This document shows, one piece after another, positions 15,485 to 22,940 of a stretch of 23,247 nt of DNA. The notes below the pieces were generated by a model. It was given only the letters and a program-made list of their open reading frames with translations, did no database searches and had not been told where the DNA came from. Both the position numbers and the translations under genes were made by a program. How positions within the stretch are numbered: the stretch's first letter is position 1; each line of letters starts with the position of its first letter. This stretch comes from DATFGK01 sp046712825. GTDB taxonomy: Bacteria > Actinomycetota > AC-67. The stretch covers positions 1 through 23,247 of the forward strand of contig JBKKCR010000208.1 in the NCBI GenBank assembly GCA_046712825.1, written 5' to 3'.

Positions 15485-16306
15485 TCAGTGTTTCGCGCCG
15501 GGATACATCGAACGCATCGAGCGAGCCATCAGCTCGATCGCCGCCTTACGCGGGAGGAGTCGCTGGGTCATCACGTTGGCGAGGCGGTTGCGGCGTCCCG
15601 CGACGATGCTCGGTCTTTTCCCGAGGGCATCGAGGGCCTCGCGGACGACCTCCTCGGGCTCCATGACATGGACACCTTTGGGCAGCTTGGCCCCAGGGCC
15701 GAGCGACCCTTCGAAGCCGGGCGTGCGCGTCATCCCCGGCATCAGCGCCAGAACATCGACCCCGCTCCCCCGGAGCTCGGCCCACAGCGACTCGCCCAGG
15801 ATCAGATCGAACGCCTTCGTCGCGGCGTACGTCGCGGCGAGCGGGGTGCCGATCTGACCGGCAGCCGACGAGACCACGATGATCCCGCCCCTACCGCGGA
15901 CGGCCATCGCGCGTGAGAGACGATCCACCATCTGCGTGACGGCGACGCAGTTGACCTGGATCTGGCGGATCTTGTCCTCGAGCTGGATGTCGAGCCACGG
16001 GGCGGTCGCCGCATGCGCCGCACAGGCGACGAGGAGTCCCACCTCGACATCCGCCACATCGTCCAAGGCGCGCTCCACCTCGGTTACATCGGCGAGATCC
16101 ACCACGACATCGCGAACCTTGACCGTGCCGTAGCGTCGTCGAAGTTCTCCCGCCCGTTCTGCCACCGCGTCGGTCGCGCGATCCACGAGGATGAGGTTCA
16201 TGCCGGCCGAGGCAAGTCGGTCCGCGAAGGCCGCGCCGAGGCCCATCGCGGCGCCCGTAACGAGAGCCCAGGGCCCATACTTCCGCGCAAAGGCGTTGCC
16301 GTTCAC
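15485..16306 (-). CDS. short-chain dehydrogenase/reductase (SDR) family protein
   Basis: 273 residues starting at a GTG at 16306, preceded by GGGGG. Classical SDR features: cofactor motif TGAAMGLG (17-24), the acidic residue in LVDRA near 42, Asn119, Ser146/Ser147, and the catalytic Tyr160-x3-Lys164 (YAATK). The usual NNAG after the fourth strand is replaced by ACAAHA (94-99). The C-terminal part, with KGVHVMEPEEVVREALDALG near residue 210, is typical of SDRs annotated as acyl-CoA or steroid/ketoacyl reductases of the DltE type. The substrate is unknown; an NAD(P)-dependent alcohol/ketone reaction is expected. It may work with the flavoprotein encoded downstream, but the 118-bp gap and lack of overlap make this only suggestive. 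Confidence 0.88.
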   Translation of the reverse strand: MNGNAFARKYGPWALVTGAAMGLGAAFADRLASAGMNLILVDRATDAVAERAGELRRRYGTVKVRDVVVDLADVTEVERALDDVADVEVGLLVACAAHAATAPWLDIQLEDKIRQIQVNCVAVTQMVDRLSRAMAVRGRGGIIVVSSAAGQIGTPLAATYAATKAFDLILGESLWAELRGSGVDVLALMPGMTRTPGFEGSLGPGAKLPKGVHVMEPEEVVREALDALGKRPSIVAGRRNRLANVMTQRLLPRKAAIELMARSMRSMYPGAKH

Positions 16307-16528
16307 CGTCGCCCCCAGATCTCAATGTCCCGTCCCACGCACAACGACGCTCACGATACCTCTCTGACGGTCGCGCCCACCCTCTCGCAGACCTCCCGGA
16401 CTTGAGAGTGGCGTGAAGAAGACCGCGATTCGCAGCATGAGTGGTGGGACGAGACCGGTGACTGCTCTGCGGTGAATGTGGCCGGCGCTCGCGGGGACGG
16501 ACCGCCGATCCGGTCACAGTCAAATAGA

Positions 16529-17980
16529 TCACTCGCGTTGGGCGTCGAACCATTCGGCTTCCGCACGTCCAAGCTCCGTTGACGGCGGAGCATCTCCGTA
16601 GAACTCCTGGGTGATCCGGTGCCAGTTGGCCCGCGCACCGAGTTGCGCAAGGACCGCGAAGAGACCCAGCTCGAGCCGGTACAGCATGATCCCCCAGCGA
16701 GGGACGTTTAGCTGTCGGACGAGCCCCCACCACTCGTTCGTCGGGTCGATCATCGTCGCGGTGCGCTCCGCGATGTACTCGCGAGTGAACGTGTACTCGG
16801 CGTCTTCGTGGATCGGCGCCAAGGACATCAACATCCATTCGAAGAATCGATGGGGATCGATCGCGTCGGGACGCCTGATGTATCCCATCGCGACACCTTC
16901 TTCGAAAAAGGTGGACGCATCGTTGTTCCAGAACGCGCGGAAGCCGGCGTGAAGGTGCGGACGCATCGGTTCTGCGAGTTCGAAGCTCAACCCGAAGTCG
17001 AAGAACGCCATCCGGCCGTCGTCCTGGAGGAGGTAATTGCCGGGATGCGGGTCGGCGCTTGTGAAGCCATACCGGTGCAGCGAGCCGTAATAGAAGCGGA
17101 ACAGGATCTCCCCGACGCGGTTCCGCTCCTCCTGCGACAGGTTGCGGAACTCCGCGAACGGGCGGCCGGACGCACGCTCCATCGTGAGGACCCGCTTGGT
17201 CGAGCGATCCGGGACGCTGCGCGGCACCCATGCGAACGGATGACCCGAGAAATGGGAGGCGAGCAGGTCCAGGGACCGCGCCTCCTCGATGTAGTCGCAT
17301 TCCCTGAGCACCCGCTCACGGATCTCCGCCATCGCCGCGTTCGCTTCGAGACCGGGCGCGAGTAGCGGGATGAGCGGACGCACCGTGGATGTGAGCGCCA
17401 GGTCCGAGCGGATCGCGCGCTCGATCCCCGGGTACTGGACCTTCACGGCGACCGGACGCCCGTCGGCCAGAGTCGCATGATGGACCTGTCCCAAACTCGC
17501 CGCGGCGGCCGGCTCGCGATCGAAAGTCACGAATAGATCCTCCGGGCGAGCCTCGAATTCCTTGAGGAACACCTGATCGATGAGCCGAGGATCCATCGGT
17601 GGCGCCGCGTCGCGCAGCGAGCCCAGCACCGACTGATAGACGTCGCGTATCTCCGGCGGCAGGACGCCGGCATCGATGAACGACGCGAGCTGCCCGACCT
17701 TCATCGAGGCACCCTTGAGCCGCCCCAAGATCTCGACGAGCTCCTGCGCCGTGTTCGCATGCAGGTCCGCGAAGAGCTTCTGGGGAGAGTCCTTCCCGAG
17801 CAGGGTTCTCGGGCCGATCATGGCAGCCCGGAGTGACCCTTTGAGTGCGCCCATGCCGAGTCGGCTCGCCCGGCCCAGCATGCTCCCCGGGACCGCGCTG
17901 CGTTGCCGACGGCGGGAAGCTCGCTCCCGGCCGGCATCGCCTTGCTTCTCGTCGTCGGTGCCCTCTGTGGGTTGGCTCAT
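16529..17980 (-). CDS. ABC1/UbiB-family atypical protein kinase-like protein
   Basis: 483 residues from the ATG at 17980; in-frame starts at 18022 and 18034 are possible, and none has a strong ribosome site. All hallmarks of the ABC1/ADCK/UbiB kinase-like family are present: the KxGQ motif KVGQ (94-97), the Ala-rich loop AAAASLGQVHHA (158-169), the VAVK lysine Lys180, DPHPGN with Asp310 and Asn315, and DFG at 328-330. Family members show ATPase or unorthodox kinase-like activity and support isoprenoid quinone biosynthesis or lipid homeostasis; the exact role here is unknown. Unlike E. coli UbiB no obvious C-terminal transmembrane pair is seen. A 222-bp gap with no supported feature separates it from the SDR gene downstream. 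Confidence 0.9.
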   Translation of the reverse strand: MSQPTEGTDDEKQGDAGRERASRRRQRSAVPGSMLGRASRLGMGALKGSLRAAMIGPRTLLGKDSPQKLFADLHANTAQELVEILGRLKGASMKVGQLASFIDAGVLPPEIRDVYQSVLGSLRDAAPPMDPRLIDQVFLKEFEARPEDLFVTFDREPAAAASLGQVHHATLADGRPVAVKVQYPGIERAIRSDLALTSTVRPLIPLLAPGLEANAAMAEIRERVLRECDYIEEARSLDLLASHFSGHPFAWVPRSVPDRSTKRVLTMERASGRPFAEFRNLSQEERNRVGEILFRFYYGSLHRYGFTSADPHPGNYLLQDDGRMAFFDFGLSFELAEPMRPHLHAGFRAFWNNDASTFFEEGVAMGYIRRPDAIDPHRFFEWMLMSLAPIHEDAEYTFTREYIAERTATMIDPTNEWWGLVRQLNVPRWGIMLYRLELGLFAVLAQLGARANWHRITQEFYGDAPPSTELGRAEAEWFDAQRE

Positions 17981-18090
17981 AGCAAGGGTCTTCCGTAGCG
18001 GCAAGGCTTCGACGATCGCCATGCATCTTGCCACGCCTACGAAAGGTCGTTCGTGAACTGTACAGATCGTGGATCGCGGGGGGCGCCGAG

Positions 18091-18133
18091 CTTTCGGATG
18101 AAAGTCGAGAGAAGCGGTTCGGCGTTCGAACCG
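18091..18133 (-). terminator. tandem hairpins just after the wall-anchored hydrolase gene
   Basis: One base after the hydrolase stop (18135-18137, TAA on the minus strand) is a perfect 7-bp stem, CGGTTCG (18115-18121) with CGAACCG (18127-18133), loop of 5. A second 5-bp stem follows, CTTTC (18091-18095) with GAAAG (18100-18104), loop of 4. There is no uninterrupted T-run, so this may be an mRNA-end stabiliser or a Rho-independent terminator of the weak actinobacterial kind. Confidence 0.45.
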
Positions 18134-18134
18134 G

Positions 18135-20642
18135 TTACGCCCGGCGCGACACCTTGCCCGTTACGAGTGCTGCCAGGAGGGCCATGATGGCCAACAGCAT
18201 TGGAACGGTTGCCACCCCGGTCGCCGGGAGCTCATCACGAGACGTGTGTCCCGCCTCAACGCGAGGCGCAGGCACGCCGTTCGTCGCCGGGCCCGCCGCG
18301 TTCACGAGCGCTACATACGGCCGGCACGGCTGGTTGCGCAGGCTCGGGCATGGCGGCAGTGGAGCTGGTGCGCTCGAGCCCGGGATCACCGGCAGCACGA
18401 GCGTCGACGGCTGGATCGACGAGTACGCGATGGCAACCGTCGACTTTCCGGTCGGCACCGACTGGCTGAACGACCATACGGGCTGCGCGCCGTTCGGCGC
18501 CGCGATCGTCACTCGGATACGCGACCCGGCACGATACACATGGCCTTGGTAGTAGAGCGGGATGGGCACCCGGACGAAGCTGTCGCTCGGCATCGGCGAG
18601 GCGTCCTCCGCCGTGAAGCTCGGGATCGGATTGAGCAACGTGCTCGGCTCCTTGAACAAGTTGTGGGAATCGGTTGAGAGCGCCCGCTCGCTGGCACGCA
18701 TGTAGCCGTTCTGAACGAACGTCTCGTTCCCGTCCGGCCGCACTTCGCTGATCGTCGCCTGGAGGTCGACGTCGGGTGTGGACGATCGTACCCAGGCGTA
18801 CACGGCTCCTCCGCCGACGACCGTGGTATCCGCCGCGAGCGGCTCGGTGACGTACGACACGGCGGTGCCCGCAGGATTGTGCACCCACTTCCAATCCCAC
18901 TGAGAGGCGTTGCCCCACAGCCCGCCGCCGCCGGTGCCGCCTCCGTAATTGGTAAGCGGCAGGGCCTTCGCATCCGACGTGTACTGGTCGATCCCCGCAC
19001 TCGCCGGGAGCGCATCATTCAGCGTGCCGCCCGGTCCGAAGTACCACGTCTGTGCGGCCGTGCCCTCGATCGGCCACGACGAGAACGACCGCTCGAACGC
19101 CGGATAGGGGTTGCCCGCGATCTTGTCACCCGTCGGCGAAGCGCCGGCGCCGTTGTCGAAGAGCACCCGGACCATGGGCTGCTTCTCGAACTCGGCGAGC
19201 GCCAGGTCATAGGTCGGCATCAGCTGGATCGGATCGACCGGCAGCGTGACGACGTCTTCCTGAGGAAGCCCCATCGCCGCCTGGAAGATGACCGGCGCCA
19301 CCGCTCTGGTGAGGGCCGCATTGAGGATGGGCGGTCTCTCGGCGACGTACAGCATCATGAAGTCGAGCCAGCGATTGTAGATCTCAGGACTTAACGAGTC
19401 GATGTGCGGACCGTTCGTGAACGTGAACCATTTCTTGTCCGTGCCGGTGAAGTGCGATACGAGCTGCGGACAGTGCCCGCCGGTCTGTTCGTCCTGCCAC
19501 TGGCAGACCATGAATGTCGGAACCTTGATCTTGTGAACGAACGTCACGGGGTCGGCCGGGTCGGCGATCTCGGGGACGTAGTGCTTGTTGTCGTGGATCT
19601 TCTTGATGAGGTCCGCCTGCTCGTCGTGCAGTGCCTGGTTCGCCGCGCACGTCGTGTCACCGGCCTGGATCCGGTCGTACGCCCACCGCTGGCCTTGGTC
19701 GGGAGTGGTCGAGGGTTTCGCTTCGCGCAGCCGCTCTTCCGTCCACGCGAGGGCGAAGCCTGTGTTGAGGTTGCCGCCCGGATAGAGCGTCGTAGCCGCG
19801 GCGTCGAGGACCGACAGCGGCGTGATCGCGGCGAGGTTGGGCGGCTGAGTCTGCGCGGTGAACAGCTGGCTGATCCCGCCGTACGAGATGCCCAGCATGC
19901 CGACCTGGTTGTTGAGCACCCACGGCTGGTTGGCGATCGTCTCAATGACGTCGTACCCGTCGAGGCTCTGCAGCATCTCGAAGAAGTCGAAGGCGCCGCC
20001 GGAGCAGCCCGTCCCACGGATGTTCACGTCGACGACGGCGAAACCCATGAGGTTCGCGAGGACGGCGATCCCGCTGTGCGGTCCGGCCGGATCGGCATAG
20101 CCGTATCCGGAGTACTCGATCAGCGTCGGGTACGGCGGGAGGTACGGGGCGCCCGGGACGCTCGGCAGTTCGATGTCAGACGGCAGACCGGATTGACCCG
20201 CGGGGCTGGTCGGTGGGTGAACCATGTAAGCGAGCTTCGTGCCGTCGCGCGTCGTGAGGTAGCCGTAGCCGCCGGGCGGGATCTCTTGATCGTAGATCTC
20301 GGGGTTCCACGGCGCGGGATCATCGTTGTGCACGACGAGCGGACCCGACTCGGAACCACCGGAGTGGACGCGGTACCCCTCGCCGGGCGGAACGTTCCGG
20401 AACAGAAGTCCGCCGAGGGAGGTAGCCTTCTGCGTGTACAAGGTCTCGCCTTGCGGCGTGATGAGGGAGGCCTGGGCGCCGGCCGGGAGATCGGTAACGT
20501 ACACCTGCTCGACGCTGCCGGCCGCTTTGAATGTAGCCGGGCCGGCGGACGCTCCAGGACCTATCGTCCCGACGACGAGCAACGCGACCGCGACCGCTCG
20601 CAGGATGCCCTTTGCCCTCGTTCCCTGTACGCCGTTCAACAT
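18135..20642 (-). CDS. large secreted CocE/NonD-type alpha/beta hydrolase with C-terminal LPATG wall anchor
   Basis: 835 residues from the ATG at 20642, which has GAAGG upstream and opens a signal peptide ending near GASAGPA; longer in-frame starts to 20795 would bury the signal. An N-terminal domain of about 115 residues precedes the S15/CocE hydrolase core: VVDVNIRGTGCSGG near residue 204, nucleophile elbow GISYGG with Ser253, Asp384 in CQWQDEQ and His413 in NGPHIDS. A jelly-roll-like region (about 520-760) follows. The C-terminus is a sortase signal: LPATG at 805-809, a hydrophobic helix (VPMLLAIMALLAALVTG) and the basic tail KVSRRA. It should therefore be a cell-wall-anchored esterase, amidase or peptidase. 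Substrate unknown. No sortase gene is present in the window. Confidence 0.88.
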   Translation of the reverse strand: MLNGVQGTRAKGILRAVAVALLVVGTIGPGASAGPATFKAAGSVEQVYVTDLPAGAQASLITPQGETLYTQKATSLGGLLFRNVPPGEGYRVHSGGSESGPLVVHNDDPAPWNPEIYDQEIPPGGYGYLTTRDGTKLAYMVHPPTSPAGQSGLPSDIELPSVPGAPYLPPYPTLIEYSGYGYADPAGPHSGIAVLANLMGFAVVDVNIRGTGCSGGAFDFFEMLQSLDGYDVIETIANQPWVLNNQVGMLGISYGGISQLFTAQTQPPNLAAITPLSVLDAAATTLYPGGNLNTGFALAWTEERLREAKPSTTPDQGQRWAYDRIQAGDTTCAANQALHDEQADLIKKIHDNKHYVPEIADPADPVTFVHKIKVPTFMVCQWQDEQTGGHCPQLVSHFTGTDKKWFTFTNGPHIDSLSPEIYNRWLDFMMLYVAERPPILNAALTRAVAPVIFQAAMGLPQEDVVTLPVDPIQLMPTYDLALAEFEKQPMVRVLFDNGAGASPTGDKIAGNPYPAFERSFSSWPIEGTAAQTWYFGPGGTLNDALPASAGIDQYTSDAKALPLTNYGGGTGGGGLWGNASQWDWKWVHNPAGTAVSYVTEPLAADTTVVGGGAVYAWVRSSTPDVDLQATISEVRPDGNETFVQNGYMRASERALSTDSHNLFKEPSTLLNPIPSFTAEDASPMPSDSFVRVPIPLYYQGHVYRAGSRIRVTIAAPNGAQPVWSFSQSVPTGKSTVAIAYSSIQPSTLVLPVIPGSSAPAPLPPCPSLRNQPCRPYVALVNAAGPATNGVPAPRVEAGHTSRDELPATGVATVPMLLAIMALLAALVTGKVSRRA

Positions 20643-20767
20643 CCGCCGCCTTCCCTCTGGTGTGGAGCCCTGGATCGCATAGACACGCCTGTCGAGTACT
20701 TCGCCTTTCTTGCTCGGTTTCCTCCGAGGGCAGGTGAGCGGGCCGACGAGGCTGCCAAGATCGCCGG

Positions 20768-21418
20768 TTACTTCGCGTACACGGCCGCGAACCAACCCAG
20801 CCGGTTCGATCGGCCTTGTAGCCGGAACCCGGCTGCGCGGAGGGTCTCGTCGACGAAGCGTTCGTCGTGGACGTACGCGCGGAAGCCTCGGCCTTTGACC
20901 CTGTGCAGAAGGTTCTCGAAGCGAAGGGCGATCCGAACGAGTAGCCCGCTGATCCCGCTCGACCTCGGCATCGAAAGGCCATAGACCGATCCCGCAACTG
21001 CGATCGAGTTATCGAGCAGCCCGCTCGGGTCTGGGTAGCAACAGATGACCCGGTGGTGAACGACGACATCGTGAGGGGCAAGATCCGCGGTGGCTGCGTT
21101 CCCGACGTGGAACTCCATGCGGCCGGGCGATCCATCTCCAGAGGCCATCTGCTGCGCCGCCGCGATGTTGTCGGGCGATAGGTCCATCCCCGTCACACGG
21201 GCAGCACCGGCTGTAAGAAGCTCCTCCGAAAGCTCTCCTCGACCACAACCGAGCTCGAGCACCGTCCGACCCTCCAGGCCGGCCGCGCGAAGCTCTTTCT
21301 CGAGCAACCGGGCGAGCTTCACGCCGGGTCTCTTCGTGGGATCGCGCCGAGGAGCACAGCAGTCGATGTTGTCGTCGAAGTACTGGGCGATGTCCTCGTC
21401 CTTCGGACGCCTGGTCAT
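20768..21418 (-). CDS. class I SAM-dependent methyltransferase, BchM/ChlM-like
   Basis: 216 residues. SAM-binding motif I is VLELGCGRGELSEEL (Gly57-x-Gly59-x-Gly61), followed by the acidic Asp79 in GMDLSPDN. The central HHRVICCYPDP, the LSMPRSSG segment, and the C-terminal AYVHDERFVDETLRAAGF resemble the arrangement in Mg-protoporphyrin IX methyltransferase (BchM) and its many non-photosynthetic relatives. No chlorophyll genes are near, so a different small-molecule acceptor is likely. The stop lies 125 bp before the wall-anchored hydrolase gene on the same strand. The ATG at 21418 has no clear Shine-Dalgarno; an 11-bp palindrome lies just upstream. Confidence 0.8.
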   Translation of the reverse strand: MTRRPKDEDIAQYFDDNIDCCAPRRDPTKRPGVKLARLLEKELRAAGLEGRTVLELGCGRGELSEELLTAGAARVTGMDLSPDNIAAAQQMASGDGSPGRMEFHVGNAATADLAPHDVVVHHRVICCYPDPSGLLDNSIAVAGSVYGLSMPRSSGISGLLVRIALRFENLLHRVKGRGFRAYVHDERFVDETLRAAGFRLQGRSNRLGWFAAVYAK

Positions 21419-21429
21419 GTGGCAAGTCT

Positions 21430-21440
21430 GTCACCGTGAC
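21430..21440. promoter_or_regulatory. short palindrome upstream of the methyltransferase gene
   Basis: GTCACCGTGAC is a perfect 5-1-5 inverted repeat beginning 11 bp upstream of the methyltransferase ATG (21418). It could be a repressor operator half-pair, but short palindromes arise by chance in GC-rich DNA and only one copy was noticed here. Confidence 0.25.
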
Positions 21441-21488
21441 CGCTCGAGGGCCAGCCCGTCGTGTGTGAGACCTAACTTCCTTCGTTAC

Positions 21489-21932
21489 CTACGTGGGAAT
21501 GGCGACGAAGACCGGGATCAAGCGCTCCGTGTTCTTCTGGTAGAGCTCGTACGGCGGGTACGCGGCGACGGCCCGCTTCCACCACAATGCCCGCTCATCG
21601 CCGCTCACTTCGCGCACCGTGACCGCGAAGGGTTCTGGTCCGTCCTGCAGTGTGACGGCGTCGGGATCCGCTCGGAGGTTGTAGACCCAAACGGGGTTCT
21701 TCGGCGCGCCGCCCAGCGAGCCGATCAACGCGTACTCGCCGTTGTGCTCGACGCGCATCAGCGGGGTCTTGCGGAGGGTACCGGTGCGTCTCCCGCGGCT
21801 GGTCACGATGATGACCGGCCAGTCTGAGTTGCCCAACATGTTGGCACTGCGGCCGCCAGAGCTCTCGTACTCCTCGACCTGATTCCGGACCCAGTCCCAC
21901 GGACTAGGTCCGTACTCTCCTTCTACCTGCAT
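21489..21932 (-). CDS. second deazaflavin-dependent DDN-family oxidoreductase
   Basis: 147 residues, the same length as the homologue at 1978-2421 but diverged from it. Conserved blocks are TSRGRRTGTLRKTPLMRV (44-61) and SLGGAPKNPVWVYNLRADP (72-90), matching the F420-binding pattern of the family. The N-terminal helix is different (PWDWVRNQVEEYESS, typical of the subgroup with a W-V-x2-Q-V/I-x2-Y/F start). The likely role is an F420H2-dependent reduction, with unknown substrate; some family members bind fatty acids or other ligands rather than F420. TACGCT (21944-21939 on the minus strand) ends 6 nt before the ATG and no Shine-Dalgarno is seen, suggesting a leaderless mRNA. It diverges from the DUF1801 gene. 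Confidence 0.87.
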   Translation of the reverse strand: MQVEGEYGPSPWDWVRNQVEEYESSGGRSANMLGNSDWPVIIVTSRGRRTGTLRKTPLMRVEHNGEYALIGSLGGAPKNPVWVYNLRADPDAVTLQDGPEPFAVTVREVSGDERALWWKRAVAAYPPYELYQKNTERLIPVFVAIPT

Positions 21933-21938
21933 TGGTGG

Positions 21939-21944
21939 AGCGTA
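21939..21944 (-). promoter_or_regulatory. candidate -10 box for a leaderless transcript
   Basis: TACGCT fits TANNNT and ends exactly 6 nt before the ATG at 21932, the same geometry as at the paralogous gene (2428-2433). No good -35 partner was found, so this rests on position and on the missing Shine-Dalgarno. Confidence 0.4.
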
Positions 21945-22013
21945 TCTCGGCTAAGGTCGAGTTCGCGTGATTGGCACGGTAGCCTCGATGGGAGAGCCTG
22001 CACAGGGAGAACG

Positions 22014-22481
22014 ATGAGCGCAAAGAAGACCACGAAGAAGTCGGCCAAGAACACCACCGCGCCCCGCAACAGCTCCAAGGGATTCACCGCTGAGGAACGA
22101 GCTGCGATGAAGGAGCGCGCCCAAGAGCTGAAGGCGGAAGCGGCGAAGGCCGACGGGGAAAGCGCCTTGCTCGCGCAGGTCGCCAAGATGAAGGGATCGG
22201 ATCGCGCGATTGCCAAGCGGATCCACGAGATCATCAAGGCCAGCGCGCCGGACCTCTCGCCGAAGACCTGGTACGGGATGCCCGCGTATGCCAAGGACGG
22301 CAAGGTCGTCTGCTTCTTCCAGAGCGCGGGGAAGTTCAAGGCGAGGTACGCGACCTTCGGCTTCAGCGACGAAGCGAAGCTTGACGAAGGCGCCCTGTGG
22401 CCGACCTCCTTCGCGTTGAAAGAGCTGACCGCCGCCGTAGAGACGAAGATCGCCGCGCTCGTGAAGAAAGCGGTGCGCTGA
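22014..22481 (+). CDS. DUF1801-domain (YdhG/frataxin-like fold) protein with basic N-terminal tail
   Basis: 155 residues. The Lys/Thr/Ala-rich N-terminus (1-20) precedes a helical, charged section with GFTAEERAAMKERAQELKAE (23-42), then the DUF1801 core with SPKTWYGMPAYAKDGKVVCF and the block starting SAGKFKARYATFGF. The core belongs to the YdhG/YjbR/CyaY-like superfamily, some of whose members have been called intracellular iron chaperones; the role in actinobacteria is not settled. The segment from the helix to the C-terminus is of a form very common in soil actinobacteria. AGGGAGA at 22004-22010 is the ribosome site. A TAGCCT box at 21980-21985 could be the -10 element. Confidence 0.88.
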   Translation: MSAKKTTKKSAKNTTAPRNSSKGFTAEERAAMKERAQELKAEAAKADGESALLAQVAKMKGSDRAIAKRIHEIIKASAPDLSPKTWYGMPAYAKDGKVVCFFQSAGKFKARYATFGFSDEAKLDEGALWPTSFALKELTAAVETKIAALVKKAVR

Positions 22482-22606
22482 GCCCAGCTCCTGAGCCCTG
22501 CCCCCAGATTTGAGGACCGCGACCCGAGACCGACGCGCCTCCGCAACGGTTCGTCACCGCCGGACGTCCCCCACATGAGCCCTTGGAGTGCTGGGCCCTC
22601 CCAGTG

Positions 22607-22939
22607 CTACTTCGTTTCGCCGGGGAGATGGGGGATCTCGCCGGTGTCCACGACGAATTGAGCGATCTCGCGCAGTTTGATGTTCAGTTGTTGAGATGCG
22701 CCTCGCAGCAGGTCGAACGCCTCATCGCCGGTGATGAGCTCGCGGTTCATCAAGATGCCTTCGGCCCGGCCGATCACCTGTCGAGACGCCAGCGCCCCGT
22801 GAAGGTTCTGCAACCTCTTGGTTTCCACCTCAAGCGCTCGCGTCGCGTCTTCGAGATCCACAGCGGCGGCGAGCGCGACGCCGGCATGGGTGGCGAAGAT
22901 CAAACCCTTCGCTCGATCGGTTGCTCCGAAGGCTCGCGG
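22607..22939 (-). CDS. 5'-truncated GAF-ANTAR transcription antitermination regulator (probable gene fragment)
   Basis: About 111 codons of recognisable protein ending at the TAG at 22607. The C-terminal ANTAR RNA-binding domain is intact: ASRQVIGRAEGILMN, then DEAFDLLRGASQQLN, then KLREIAQFVVDTG. ANTAR domains bind paired hexaloop RNA hairpins and prevent termination. Upstream lies the last piece of a GAF domain (PRAFGATDRAKGLIFATHAG), starting at base 22939. Before that, the frame remains open to 23212, but that part is the antisense shadow of the plus-strand SARP/BTAD gene and shows no GAF homology. The gene thus seems to have lost its start and most of its sensor domain. A TTG inside (KGLIF, with GAAGGG just upstream) might still allow a short ANTAR-only product. 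Confidence 0.7.
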   Translation of the reverse strand, partial: PRAFGATDRAKGLIFATHAGVALAAAVDLEDATRALEVETKRLQNLHGALASRQVIGRAEGILMNRELITGDEAFDLLRGASQQLNIKLREIAQFVVDTGEIPHLPGETK

Positions 22940-22940
22940 C

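Noticed and set aside
19404..20984. 526-codon plus-strand open frame opposite the wall-anchored hydrolase
   Set aside because: Antisense to a protein with signal peptide, catalytic triad and wall anchor; no domain of its own.
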